NCBI GenBank assembly: GCA_003248965.1
Contig: QFQU01000001.1
Location: forward strand, 1-64,000
Direction: 5' to 3'
DNA: 64,000 bases
From: Brevundimonas sp.
Lineage (GTDB): Bacteria; Pseudomonadota; Alphaproteobacteria; Caulobacterales; Caulobacteraceae
Made by a program: the position numbers and the translations under genes. Below are positions 7,508 to 16,739 of this stretch, in pieces. The notes beneath the pieces are model-generated. The model searched no databases and was not told the origin of the DNA. It saw only the letters and a program-made list of their open reading frames with translations. Position 1 is the first letter of the stretch. Each line of letters begins with the position of its first letter.

Positions 7508-8839
7508 ATGTTCTCTCCCCTCAGGAACGCCGCCTATCGTCACCTGTTCATCGCCCAGGTGGCGGCCCTGCTCGGAACCGGCATGGCGACCGTGGCCCTG
7601 GGCCTGCTGGCGCATGACCTGGCGGGCGCCAGCGCGGGTGAAATCCTCGGCGTGGCCCTGGCGATCAAGATGATCGCCTATGTCGGGGTGGCGCCTTTCG
7701 CCAGCGCCCTGGCGTCTCGACTGCCGCGCAAGACCCTGCTGGTTTCGCTGGACGTGGTGCGCGCTGGCGTTGGGGCTTCGCTGCCCTTCGTCAACGAGGC
7801 CTGGCAGGTCTACGGACTTATGACGGTGCTCTACGTCGCCTCGGCCGCCTTCACCCCGGCTTTCCAGGCCATGATCCCCGACCTGCTGGAGGACGAGGGC
7901 GAGTACACTAAGGCCCTGTCCTTGTCCCGACTGGCGGCCGATCTGGAAAGCGTCGCCAGCCCCGTGCTGGCGGCGGTGCTATTGGCCTTCATCAGCTATC
8001 ACAACCTCTTCGTCGGGACCGCGCTGGGCTTCATCCTGTCAGCGGGCTTCGTCGTGACGGCGGTCCTGCCCAAGCTGTCGGCGTCGCAGAGCCTGCCGTT
8101 CCTGCGTCGTCTGACCGGAGGCGTGAAGCTGTTCGCCCTGACGCCACGCCTGCGCGGCCTGCTGGCGGTTAGCCTGGCGACGGCGGCGGGCGGCGCCATG
8201 GTCTTCGTCAACACTGTCGTCCTGGTGCAGTCGAACTTCGGCCTGTCGCAGCAGGCGACCGCCTGGGCCTTGGCGGCATTCGGAGGCGGGTCGATGACGG
8301 CCGCCTTCCTGCTTCCCAAGACGCTGGAGCGGGTGACGGATCGCAGCGCCATGGTGTCGGGCGCCGTCCTGATGACCGCCGTGCTCATCGCCGGTGCGCT
8401 GTTCGCCCGCAGCTATCCGGTGCTGATCGGTCTGTGGATCGTCATGGGCTTTGGCTACTCGCTGACCATCACGCCTGCGGGCCGCGCCCTGCGGCGGTCC
8501 TCGTCGGCGGCGGAACGGCCGGCCCTGTTTGCGGCCCAGTTCGCCCTGTCGCACGCCTGTTGGTTGATCGCCTATCCGGTCGCGGGGCTGGTGTCGGCCG
8601 AAGCTGATCCTCAGATGGCCTTCGTCGTTCTGGCGGGACTGTGCGGCCTCGGCACCCTTCTGGCGCTCTTCGTCTGGCCTGCGCACGATCCGCTGAACCT
8701 GCTGCACGACCACCACGACATGGAGCCGGATCACGCGCACCTGAGCGAGGGAATGCGCCCCGATGCGGAAGGCGTAGCACACGCCCACCCTGTCGTGATT
8801 GATGACAATCACCGCCGGTGGCCCAAGAATCGCGTGTGA
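7508..8839 (+). CDS. MFS metal efflux pump with His-rich tail (NreB-like)
   Basis: 443 residues, a 12-segment major facilitator (opening RNAAYRHLFIAQVAALLGTG; loop ASALASRLPRKTLL). The last 50 residues form a hydrophilic His-rich tail with the clusters HDHHD, PDHAH and VAHAHP. This tail is characteristic of NreB/NrsD-type nickel exporters. The start at ATG 7508 follows the operator; the frame is open further upstream through the operator, so longer starts are unlikely. It diverges from a DUF156-family sensor, as expected for nickel or cobalt resistance. A His tail alone does not prove the metal. Confidence 0.8.
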   Translation: MFSPLRNAAYRHLFIAQVAALLGTGMATVALGLLAHDLAGASAGEILGVALAIKMIAYVGVAPFASALASRLPRKTLLVSLDVVRAGVGASLPFVNEAWQVYGLMTVLYVASAAFTPAFQAMIPDLLEDEGEYTKALSLSRLAADLESVASPVLAAVLLAFISYHNLFVGTALGFILSAGFVVTAVLPKLSASQSLPFLRRLTGGVKLFALTPRLRGLLAVSLATAAGGAMVFVNTVVLVQSNFGLSQQATAWALAAFGGGSMTAAFLLPKTLERVTDRSAMVSGAVLMTAVLIAGALFARSYPVLIGLWIVMGFGYSLTITPAGRALRRSSSAAERPALFAAQFALSHACWLIAYPVAGLVSAEADPQMAFVVLAGLCGLGTLLALFVWPAHDPLNLLHDHHDMEPDHAHLSEGMRPDAEGVAHAHPVVIDDNHRRWPKNRV

Positions 8840-8853
8840 CGCCGTAAAGAAAT

Positions 8854-8882
8854 CAGGGCGCGCCGTGCAACGGCGCGCCCTG
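8854..8882. terminator. Hairpin between convergent genes
   Basis: CAGGGCGCGCCG (8854-8865) and CGGCGCGCCCTG (8871-8882) form a perfect 12-base stem around TGCAA. It lies between the 3' ends of the MFS gene (plus) and the anchor-protein gene (minus). It can serve both strands, although there is no strong T run. Confidence 0.75.
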
Positions 8883-8904
8883 TCTATAGGTGTCGGGATT
8901 TACG

Positions 8905-9546
8905 TCAGACGACGCGCTTGATCTCGGTATAGGCGCCAATGGTTTTAAGGGTGATGGTTACGGGCTGACCGGTGCGGTTGCGCCAGAACCAGCCATGGCT
9001 ACCGGTAAAGGCCGCCGTCAGAACGCCTTCCTCCCTTTGGGAGGAGCCCTTGCCGTAGCCGTGGTAGGAGACGCCTGGTCGGTCTGCGTGGGTGTCGAAG
9101 TTGATCTTGCCGCCGCTGCTGGTCCAAGTGAAGCGCGCTGTCGCGCCTTCTTCCATGACCAGCTTGATCTCGGCACCTTGATCAGGCTGCAGCGTCAGGA
9201 CGGTTTCGTCCGTGCGGCCGACGCTGGGCGTGGCCGTCGGGGCGGCGGCTGGAACGGTGGCGGCTGGCGCAACGGGGCTCGGCGACGCCGCCACAGGGAC
9301 AGCATCTACAGCGGCCGCGTCAGCTGCGGCGTCGGCTTCGGCCTCCTTGGCGAGTTGCTGCTTGATGCGGCCCATTTCGGTGAGACCGAAGACCGAACCG
9401 ATGCGGGTGGGGTCGACGCCGTATTCGGCGGGGAGAACGACGGTGACCAGGAGCACGGAGGCTACAGCGGCGGCGATGCCGGTCGACTTCAACAGTTGGC
9501 CCGTGGTCGGCAGGTCGGCTTTGGAGGGGCGGTTTGCGTTGTACAT
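8905..9546 (-). CDS. Membrane-anchored periplasmic protein of the metal cluster
   Basis: 213 residues. A short cytoplasmic N-terminus (about 20 residues) is followed by one transmembrane helix (GIAAAVASVLLVTVVLP), a charged stretch, an Ala/Pro/Val-rich linker of about 50 residues, and a compact C-terminal domain with WTSSGGKINFDTHAD and the HGWFWRN motif. Proteins of this layout are usually annotated 'transmembrane anchor protein' and sit next to HupE/UreJ-like proteins and Czc pumps. It follows the HupE-like gene by 14 bases, so the two are co-transcribed. The start at 9546 is chosen because it opens the anchor; an upstream frame overlaps the HupE gene. Molecular role unknown. Confidence 0.7.
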   Translation of the reverse strand: MYNANRPSKADLPTTGQLLKSTGIAAAVASVLLVTVVLPAEYGVDPTRIGSVFGLTEMGRIKQQLAKEAEADAAADAAAVDAVPVAASPSPVAPAATVPAAAPTATPSVGRTDETVLTLQPDQGAEIKLVMEEGATARFTWTSSGGKINFDTHADRPGVSYHGYGKGSSQREEGVLTAAFTGSHGWFWRNRTGQPVTITLKTIGAYTEIKRVV

Positions 9547-9560
9547 GAGGGTGTCTCCGA

Positions 9561-10298
9561 TCACATGACGAAGAAGCCGACGAGCTGATAGCCCGTCAGA
9601 ATGAAGCCGAGCGTCATCAGCACGACGTTGGTGAGGTAGGCGTGTTTCCAGAAGCCGTTCGTGCGGCGCCAGAAGCCCATCAGGATGAGGATGCCGCCCA
9701 GGGCGAGCAGTTGGCCGATCTCGACGCCGATGTTGAAGGCCACGAGGTTCCACAGCAGGCCGTCGGGCGATAGTTGGAAGTCCTGCAGCTTGGTGGCGAG
9801 ACCGAAGCCGTGGAACAGGCCGAAGATCATCGTGGCCGCCTTGGTGGAGGGCTGGAAGCCGAACCACCTCTGATAGGCGCCCATGTTGTCCAGGGCCTTG
9901 TAGACGACCGACAGGCCGATGATGGCGTCGACCAGATAGCTGGAGACGCTGATGTTCATCAGCACCCCGAGCAGCAGGGTCGACGAGTGGCCGATGGCGA
10001 ACAGCGTCACATAGATGCCGATGTCCTTCATCCGGTAGAGGAAGAAGATCACGCCGAACAGGAACAGCAGGTGGTCGTAGCCCGTGACCATGTGCTTGGC
10101 CCCCAGATAGACGAAGGGCCAGAACAGGAAGCCTGAGGTCTCCTGGATGTAGCCCTTGTCGCCTGCGGCGACGCCGTGGGCGAGGACCTGGCTGAGCAGG
10201 CCTTCAAGGAAGAGGAAGCCGACCACCAGGACCGCCAGGGTCCAGGGTGATCGAAGCCACGACAGTCGGTCGCGGCAGGGTGCGGAAGTCATGTGCAT
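9561..10298 (-). CDS. HupE/UreJ-family membrane protein
   Basis: 245 residues with an N-terminal hydrophobic segment ending in LAHG and about six further membrane spans. Conserved motifs of the family are visible: GYDHLLFLFG, AIGHSSTLLLG and LFHGFGLA with their histidines. HupE and UreJ supply nickel to hydrogenase and urease. The group found with Czc systems has no enzyme partner and is presumed to move a divalent cation. It lies downstream of czcA, separated by a strong hairpin, and just upstream of the anchor-protein gene. Metal and direction of transport are not settled. Confidence 0.8.
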   Translation of the reverse strand: MHMTSAPCRDRLSWLRSPWTLAVLVVGFLFLEGLLSQVLAHGVAAGDKGYIQETSGFLFWPFVYLGAKHMVTGYDHLLFLFGVIFFLYRMKDIGIYVTLFAIGHSSTLLLGVLMNISVSSYLVDAIIGLSVVYKALDNMGAYQRWFGFQPSTKAATMIFGLFHGFGLATKLQDFQLSPDGLLWNLVAFNIGVEIGQLLALGGILILMGFWRRTNGFWKHAYLTNVVLMTLGFILTGYQLVGFFVM

Positions 10299-10370
10299 CC
10301 TTGCGATTGGAGTGAAGTGCGACGTCCGCCGTGGTCGGCGGGCGTCGGTGATGGGGTCGGCGCCGATGAC

Positions 10371-10395
10371 CGGCCGCCCCGAAACGGGGCGGCCG
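10371..10395. terminator. Hairpin after czcA
   Basis: A perfect 11-base GC stem (10371-10381 with 10385-10395) around AAA starts 6 bases beyond the czcA stop on the minus strand. It would end or weaken transcription from czcCBA into the HupE/anchor pair. No U-tract follows, so partial read-through is possible. Confidence 0.65.
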
Positions 10396-10401
10396 ACCGC
10401 T

Positions 10402-13400
10402 TCAGAGCGCCCGACGGCGGCGGAAGGGGAGATGGTCTAGCCAGGCGGGCCTGGGCCGATCGCCGGGGGCGTCCCGGCCGTGCACCAGGCTGTAGAGCGC
10501 CGGGAGCACGAGCAGGGTCAGGATCGTCGAGGAGACGATGCCGCCGATGACGACGGTGGCCAGCGGACGCTGGACCTCCGCGCCGGCGCCGACGTTCACC
10601 GCCATGGGGACGAAGCCGAGGCTGGCGACCAGGGCGGTCATCAGCACCGGGCGCAGGCGCGTCAGCGCCCCCTCCCGGATGGCCTGGCCCACGGGCTTGC
10701 CCTCTTCGATCAGGCCCCGGATGAAGCTGACCATGACGACGCCGTTCAGCACGGCCACGCCCGACAGGGCGATGAAGCCGACGCCGGCCGAGATCGACAG
10801 GGGCAGGCCCCGCAGCGCCAGCGCCGCCACCCCGCCGGTTAGCGCCAGGGGCACGCCGGAGAAGACGATGGCGCTGTCCCGCCAGGAGCGGAACAGGGCG
10901 AACAGCAGGCCGAGGATCAGCAGCAGGACCGCAGGAACGACCAACTGCAACCGCTTGGCAGCCGAGATCAGCTGCTCGAAGGTGCCGCCATAGGAAATCC
11001 AGTAGCCGGCTGGCAGATCGACTTCCTGTTCGACGCGCTCGCGCACTTCGCCGATGAAGGAGCCGAGGTCGCGGTTCCGCACGTTGGCGGTCACGACGAT
11101 GCGGCGCTTGCCGTCTTCGCGACTGATCTGGTTCGGGCCAGTCTCCAGCGCGATCGTCGCGATCTCGCTGAGCGGCACGAAGCCGCGCGGCTGACCGTCT
11201 GCGCCCGGAAGCGGCACCTGGATGCGGCCGATGGCGTCGGTGTTGCGCCGCAGGTCTTCCGGCAGGCGCACGACGATGTCGAAGCGTCGGTCGCCTTCGA
11301 AGATTTGCCCGGCCGTGGCCCCGCCCATGGAGGCGGAGATCACCGACTGGACGTCGTCGATGCTTAGGCCCAGGCGCGCGATGGCGTCCCGGTTCGGCGT
11401 GATCTGCAGCATGGGCAGGCCGGTGACCTGCTCGGACTGCGGATCGGCGGCGCCGGGTACGGCGCCGACGATCTCTTCGATCTGGGACCCGAGCGCCACG
11501 AGTTGATCCAGGTCGTCGCCATGGACCTTGATGGCGACATCGGCCCGGACGCCGGACAGCAGTTCGTTGAACCGCATCTGGATGGGCTGGGTGAACTCGT
11601 ACTTGCTGCCTGGCACCGCGTTCACCGCTTCTTCCATCTCGCGAACGAGCTGGAGTTTCGGCTTGCGGGGATCAGGCCAGTCCTTGCGGTCCTTCAGCAG
11701 GATGAAGGTGTCCGCGACCGAGGGCGGCACAGGGTCGGTGGCGACCGCCCCCGTGCCGATTTTGGCCACGACGCGTTCGACCTCCGGGAACTTCGCCAGA
11801 CGGGCTTCGAGCGCAGTCTGCATCTCGACGGCCTGGGTCAGGCTGGTGCCTGGAATGCGCAAGGCGTGCATGGCGATGTCGCCTTCGTCCAGGTTCGGCA
11901 CGAACTCCGAACCCATGCGCGAGGCGATCAGGGCCGCGCCCACGACGAGGGCCACGGCCACGGCGACCATGGCGACGCGCGTCCTCAAGGCGAAGTCGAG
12001 CGCCGGCTGATAGCCGGTGCGCGCCCAGCGCATCAGGAAGCTGTCCTTCTCCTGCACCTTGCCGGTGACGAACATCGCCACCGCCGCCGGCACGAAGGTC
12101 AGGGACAGCACCAGGGCGGCGGTCAGGGCGATGACCACGGTGATGGCCATGGGGTGGAAGGTTTTGCCCTCGACCCCGTCCAGGGCGAAGATCGGCACAT
12201 AGACCAGGGTGATGATCAGGACGCCGAACAGGGACGGCCGGATCACTTCGCTGGAGGCGCGCGCCGCCAGGGAGAAGCGCTCGTCACGGGTCAGCAGGCG
12301 CCCCTGCTGATGTTGCGCCTCGGCGAAGCGCCGCAGGCAGTTCTCGACGATGATGACGGCGCCGTCGACGATCAGACCGAAGTCCAGAGCGCCCAGGCTC
12401 ATCAGATTGCCCGACACGCCGGTGCGCACCATGCCGGTGATGGTCATCATCATGGTGATCGGGATGACCGCCGCCGTGATCAGGGCGGCGCGGAAGTTCC
12501 CCAGAAGCAGGAACAGCACCACGATCACGAGCAGGGCGCCCTCAAGCAGGTTCTTCTCGACCGTCTTGATGGCCCGCTCGACCAGGTCGGTGCGGTCATA
12601 GACGGGCGAGGCGATCACGCCGTCCGGCAGGGCCTTGGCGGCTTCCTCCAGTCGCGCCGCCGCCGCCTGGGCGACGACGCGGCTGTTTTCACCGGCCAGC
12701 ATCAGGACGGTCGCCAGGACCGTCTCCTTGCCGTTCTCCGTCGCCGCGCCGGTGCGAAGCTGTTCGCCCAGGCCGACTTCGGCGACCTCGGCGATCCGGA
12801 TGGGAACGCCGCCGCGCGTGGTGATGACGATGTTGGACAGGTCCTGCGCCGTCGAGGCCTGACCCGGCACGCGGATCAGCCACTGCTCGCCATAGCGCTC
12901 GACGTAGCCGGCGCCGACGTTGGCGTTGTTGCGCTCCAGCGCCGAAACGACTTCGTCCATGGTGACGCCGAAGGCGGCGAGCCGTTCAGGACGGGGCGTG
13001 ACGTGGTATTGGCGCTCGAAGCCGCCGATGGTGTTGACCTCGGTGACGCCGGGCGTGTTGCGCATCTGCGGACGGATGACCCAGTCCTGCAGGGTGCGAA
13101 GATCCTCGGGCGAGTAAGGCGCGCCGTCGGCCTTGCGGGCGCCGGGCTTGGCCTCGATCGTGTACATGAAGATTTCGCCCAGGCCCGTGGCGATCGGCCC
13201 CAGTTCGGGCGACAGGCCGGACGGAAGCTGGCCGCGCGCGGTCTGAAGCCGCTCGTTGACCAGTTGCCGCGCCCGGTAGATGTCGGTCCCGTCCTCGAAC
13301 ACGACCGTCACCTGGCTCAGGCCGTAGCGCGAGACGGATCGGGTATAGGACAGGCCCGGCACGCCGGCGACGGCGGTCTCGACCGGGAAGGTGATGCGCT

Positions 13401-13587
13401 GTTCGGCCTCAAGCGGCGAATAGCCGGGCGCCTCCGTATTGATCTGAATCTGGACGTTGGTGATGTCGGGCGTGGCGTCGATCGGCAGCTTCTGGAAACT
13501 CCAGACGCCGATGATGACCGCCACGAGGACGAGCGCCAGCACGACCCAGCGATGCCGGATCGACAGGCTGATGATGCGTTCAAGCAT
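10402..13587 (-). CDS. czcA: RND heavy-metal efflux pump CzcA/CnrA
   Basis: 1061 residues, the full length for the heavy-metal RND family (trimeric inner-membrane proton/cation antiporter). It opens MLERIISLSIRHRWVVLAL, with the GYSPLEAEQRITFPVE porter motif. The fourth-helix motif LDFGLIVDGAVIIVEN carries the two Asp and one Glu needed for proton-coupled divalent cation export (Co, Zn, Cd, Ni type, not Cu). The start at 13587 is the family start; the longer frame is rejected. It follows czcB by 14 bases and is the last gene of czcCBA. Confidence 0.95.
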   Translation of the reverse strand: MLERIISLSIRHRWVVLALVLVAVIIGVWSFQKLPIDATPDITNVQIQINTEAPGYSPLEAEQRITFPVETAVAGVPGLSYTRSVSRYGLSQVTVVFEDGTDIYRARQLVNERLQTARGQLPSGLSPELGPIATGLGEIFMYTIEAKPGARKADGAPYSPEDLRTLQDWVIRPQMRNTPGVTEVNTIGGFERQYHVTPRPERLAAFGVTMDEVVSALERNNANVGAGYVERYGEQWLIRVPGQASTAQDLSNIVITTRGGVPIRIAEVAEVGLGEQLRTGAATENGKETVLATVLMLAGENSRVVAQAAAARLEEAAKALPDGVIASPVYDRTDLVERAIKTVEKNLLEGALLVIVVLFLLLGNFRAALITAAVIPITMMMTITGMVRTGVSGNLMSLGALDFGLIVDGAVIIVENCLRRFAEAQHQQGRLLTRDERFSLAARASSEVIRPSLFGVLIITLVYVPIFALDGVEGKTFHPMAITVVIALTAALVLSLTFVPAAVAMFVTGKVQEKDSFLMRWARTGYQPALDFALRTRVAMVAVAVALVVGAALIASRMGSEFVPNLDEGDIAMHALRIPGTSLTQAVEMQTALEARLAKFPEVERVVAKIGTGAVATDPVPPSVADTFILLKDRKDWPDPRKPKLQLVREMEEAVNAVPGSKYEFTQPIQMRFNELLSGVRADVAIKVHGDDLDQLVALGSQIEEIVGAVPGAADPQSEQVTGLPMLQITPNRDAIARLGLSIDDVQSVISASMGGATAGQIFEGDRRFDIVVRLPEDLRRNTDAIGRIQVPLPGADGQPRGFVPLSEIATIALETGPNQISREDGKRRIVVTANVRNRDLGSFIGEVRERVEQEVDLPAGYWISYGGTFEQLISAAKRLQLVVPAVLLLILGLLFALFRSWRDSAIVFSGVPLALTGGVAALALRGLPLSISAGVGFIALSGVAVLNGVVMVSFIRGLIEEGKPVGQAIREGALTRLRPVLMTALVASLGFVPMAVNVGAGAEVQRPLATVVIGGIVSSTILTLLVLPALYSLVHGRDAPGDRPRPAWLDHLPFRRRRAL

Positions 13588-13601
13588 GGTGACGCATCCC
13601 C

Positions 13602-14861
13602 CTAGTGGTCGTGGCTCGCGCCGGACTTCTCGATGTCCGCGCGAATGAGGAAGGCGCCGTCGACGACATAGGTCGTGCCGGGCTCGATGCCGCCCAGGAC
13701 CTCGGTCCACTCTTCGGTGCGACGGCCCAGGTCGAGCATGCGCACCTCATAGGTGTCGCCGACTTTGGCGTAGACCACAGTGAAGTCGCGGAACGGCTGC
13801 AGCGCCTTGGTGCGCACCGCCAGCGGAACCTCGCCCTGGCCGACCTGGACCAGTCCCGAAACCCCGAGACCCGGCCGCCAGACGCCGCCCTGGTAGGGCA
13901 GTTCGACATGGGCGACGAGGGTCTGGCTGAGCACATCGTCGGCCGGCAGGATCGCCTCGATGACGCCGCTGGCCGTGTGCTCGCCCGCCTGGCTCTTGAT
14001 CTCGATCCTTTGACCGACGCGAACGCGTTCGGCGTCGCGCGGATAGAGGAAGAACTCGGCGTGAAGCCGGGTCGGGTCGCCGATCGTCAGCATGGGGGCG
14101 CCGCCGCCGGTGATGGAGCCGGGGTTGACGTTCTTGGCGGTGATCACGCCCGAGATGGGCGCGGTGACCGAATAGGTCTGGAGGCTTTCGCTCGACTCCA
14201 CGCGGGCGACGACCTGCCCACGCGAGACGCGCTGGCCCAGTTCCACGGTCATCGACATCACCCGGCCCGGATAGCGGGCGTGAACCTCGGCCTGGCCCTC
14301 CGGCGTGATCTCGACGCGGCCGCTGAGCGGCAGGCTCTCGCCGAGAACGGCGGGGCCGGCCTGCTGGGTGGTGACGCCGCCGGCTTGGGCTGCGTCGGCG
14401 CTGATGACCGTCCGACCCTCATAGGACTGATAGGTCCAGGCCGAGCGCTTGCCCGCACGAACGGCGCTGACCGCCACATCGAACGAGTGGGGCTCGGACA
14501 CGACGCCCGGACTGGCCAGGTAGTCGTTCGCAGGCGTGAAGGTGAAGCGATCCACCTTCGGCCCCAGGCGGCTCAGGGCGATGTTCGCCTGCACCTGCTT
14601 GGGGTCGAGCGGCTTGTCGTTCAGGTAGGGATAGAGGCGGAACAGGGGTTCCGGCCCTTCCTCGTAGATGGTCACCTCGATGGCGAAGTCGCCGTCGCGA
14701 AGCAGACGACCGTTGTGCGGTCCGCGTTCGTAGTCGGCGGCGGCCGCCGCCTCGCCTTCAGGTTTGGCGGCCTTGTCGCCGCCGCCGCAGGCGGCCAGCG
14801 TCAGGGCGACGGCGGCCAGGACGCAGCCGAGCGCAGTCGCGGAAGTGCGGGACGTCTTCAT
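13602..14861 (-). CDS. czcB: Membrane fusion protein CzcB
   Basis: 419 residues with a lipoprotein-type signal (LTLAACGGG). The typical order follows: an N-terminal domain, then a barrel-sandwich lipoyl-like region (GRVMSMTVELGQRVSRGQVVARVES and VTAPISGVITAKNVNPG), a beta-barrel and a membrane-proximal domain. It bridges CzcA and CzcC. It ends in SHDH, which could bind metal. Its ATG overlaps the czcC stop as ATGA. Confidence 0.93.
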   Translation of the reverse strand: MKTSRTSATALGCVLAAVALTLAACGGGDKAAKPEGEAAAAADYERGPHNGRLLRDGDFAIEVTIYEEGPEPLFRLYPYLNDKPLDPKQVQANIALSRLGPKVDRFTFTPANDYLASPGVVSEPHSFDVAVSAVRAGKRSAWTYQSYEGRTVISADAAQAGGVTTQQAGPAVLGESLPLSGRVEITPEGQAEVHARYPGRVMSMTVELGQRVSRGQVVARVESSESLQTYSVTAPISGVITAKNVNPGSITGGGAPMLTIGDPTRLHAEFFLYPRDAERVRVGQRIEIKSQAGEHTASGVIEAILPADDVLSQTLVAHVELPYQGGVWRPGLGVSGLVQVGQGEVPLAVRTKALQPFRDFTVVYAKVGDTYEVRMLDLGRRTEEWTEVLGGIEPGTTYVVDGAFLIRADIEKSGASHDH

Positions 14862-16177
14862 GGTTGGGTCTCCAGGCCGAGCAGGTCGGCGTGCGCGCCG
14901 GTCAGGCGGTCGAGCCGCGCGCGGTCGTTGTGGAAGGTCTGCAGCACCGCGACGCGACGGGCCTTGGCCTGCAGCAGGGCCGCATGGGCGCTCATCACGT
15001 CGTTGTAGGTGAAGCCGCCGCGCGCGAAGCCCTCGCGGACCAGGACAACGGCCCGTTCAGCCTGGGGCTGGGTTTCCTCGGCGATGCGCCGGGCTTCATT
15101 GGCGCGGGCCAGAAGCTGCACCTGAAGGCGGGCGATTTCCCGCTCGCGCTCCAGGCGCAGGGCGTTCTGATCGGCCTGGGCCGCCAGACCGTCAGCGCGG
15201 GCGCGGTCGATAGCGCCCTGGTTCCGGTCGTAGCGTTGCAGCGGTACGGACCCGCCAAAGACCAGAGCCACCTCATTGTCCCAGATGTGCCGTACGCCGA
15301 CGCTGACCGTGGGATCGGGCACGGCGCGGGCCTGCTCCAGGCGAACCTGGGCGTCGGCGATGGCCTGGCGGGCGCGGAAGGCTTCAAGGTCCGCCTGGGC
15401 CACAGCGCCGGCGGCGACGCGAGCGGCGCTGGTGTCCTCGAAGTCGGAGGCCCCCATGCGGAAGTCGGCGGCGCCGTCCCAGAATTTGGCCAGGACGATG
15501 CGCGCGACGCGAACGGCGATCTCGGCCTGATCGAAATCGATCTGGGCCTGGGCCAGTTCGGCCTCGGCGCGCGCCCCCGCGAACAGGGGATCGCGGGCCG
15601 CGTTCACGCGACGCTGAACTTCCGTCTGGAAGCGTTCCGCGAGCGAAAGCCGCTCCCGTGCGATCTCCAGCTGGGCTTCTGCCGCCATGGCGTCGACCCA
15701 GGCGCGCTGCACAAGTTCGAGGCGATCCAGTTGCCCGATCTGGGCCTGGGCCGTGATCAGCAGGCCTTCGCTTTGCGCCAGGCCGGTGCGGGCGGATCGA
15801 TCGCCTCCCCGTTCTAGCTTCTGCTCATACGTCAAGGTGGTTTCTGTTCGCCCCAGAATGTCGCCGCCGCCCAGGGTGGGCAAGTTTTCGACCATCAGAC
15901 CCAAGGTCGGATTGGGGCGAAGGCCGGCCTGGCGAACGCCGGCCTCAACGCCGCGCAGGCGCGCGTCGAGGCCCGGTCGCGCCGGATCGGCGGCGGCGGC
16001 GCGCCGCAGCGCGCCTTCAAGGGTGAGCGCCCGGCCAGATGCGGCTTCAGCAGAAGCCGGCGACTGGGCAAGCACAATGGCGGGCGGCGACCATGCCGCA
16101 GCCAGGGCGAGCGCGAGGGCGGATACGGCCGCGCCTCGCCCTCGCCATCCGACAACGCCGGATTGGGAAGGTTTCAA
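14858..16177 (-). CDS. czcC: Outer-membrane efflux protein CzcC
   Basis: 439 residues of the TolC-like outer-membrane factor family, with a signal peptide, two homologous halves rich in long helices (for example ERLSLAERFQTEVQRRVNAARD) and short barrel strands. It forms the exit duct for CzcBA. It is the first gene of the coupled czcCBA set and lies downstream of a His-rich small protein. Confidence 0.92.
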   Translation of the reverse strand: MKPSQSGVVGWRGRGAAVSALALALAAAWSPPAIVLAQSPASAEAASGRALTLEGALRRAAAADPARPGLDARLRGVEAGVRQAGLRPNPTLGLMVENLPTLGGGDILGRTETTLTYEQKLERGGDRSARTGLAQSEGLLITAQAQIGQLDRLELVQRAWVDAMAAEAQLEIARERLSLAERFQTEVQRRVNAARDPLFAGARAEAELAQAQIDFDQAEIAVRVARIVLAKFWDGAADFRMGASDFEDTSAARVAAGAVAQADLEAFRARQAIADAQVRLEQARAVPDPTVSVGVRHIWDNEVALVFGGSVPLQRYDRNQGAIDRARADGLAAQADQNALRLEREREIARLQVQLLARANEARRIAEETQPQAERAVVLVREGFARGGFTYNDVMSAHAALLQAKARRVAVLQTFHNDRARLDRLTGAHADLLGLETQP

Positions 16178-16238
16178 GGGATGTCTCCAACAGGACGCGC
16201 ACGGCCGCGAGGCCGCGCAGGATCAGCTTTTCAGGCGA

Positions 16239-16712
16239 TCAAGCGTTCTGTCTGGGAGGTTGGAGCGGCGCGTCGAGAACGGCGCCGGGCGGCACGGCGT
16301 CGGGCGCCGGGCCAAGGTCGAGCGAGGTCACCACGCCCGCGCCGGTCGGATGGACAGGCGTCGCCAGGGCCACATGAATGTCGCCCCCGCTGTGATGGTG
16401 ATGGCTGAGAGGGGATTTGCCGCTTTCATCGGCGACATCCATCGCCTGAGGGTTAGCCGAGCCATCGTCGTTCGTCGCCGCGTCATGGCTGTGACCGTGG
16501 TCATGGTCGTGAGCCAGATCGGCCGTGTCTTCATAGGAAACGCCAGGGAACTGAAGGCCGTGTTCGATCCTGTGCTGATTATTCTGCACGCCATGCATCT
16601 GCACCGCGACCATGACGGTCACGCCCAGGCAAACGCAAAGGAAACGGAACAAGCGTGGCAAATCGAAATTCCCCGATCGAATTTCGTTACGGGGAAACCG
16701 TCGACGATGCAA
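16239..16712 (-). CDS. His-rich periplasmic protein upstream of czcCBA
   Basis: Up to 157 residues. One hydrophobic segment (FRFLCVCLGVTVMVAVQ) probably acts as signal or anchor. A short periplasmic region with HDHDHGHSHD and SHHHH clusters follows, then a Pro/Ala-rich tail. Such proteins (CzcI/CnrX-like in position, not in clear sequence) bind or sense metal ahead of czc operons. The only upstream start in frame is TTG at 16712; a shorter start is possible and the exact N-terminus is unsure. It is probably co-transcribed with czcCBA, 61 bases away. Confidence 0.6.
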   Translation of the reverse strand: MHRRRFPRNEIRSGNFDLPRLFRFLCVCLGVTVMVAVQMHGVQNNQHRIEHGLQFPGVSYEDTADLAHDHDHGHSHDAATNDDGSANPQAMDVADESGKSPLSHHHHSGGDIHVALATPVHPTGAGVVTSLDLGPAPDAVPPGAVLDAPLQPPRQNA

Positions 16713-16739
16713 CTGCGTGAGGGTCGCAGCAGTTTGGCC

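Noticed and set aside
11503..13605. A 700-codon open frame on the plus strand opposite czcA
   Set aside because: It is the antisense shadow of a GC-rich gene: Asp/Gln/His/Arg/Gly-rich, no domain, and czcA is beyond doubt.
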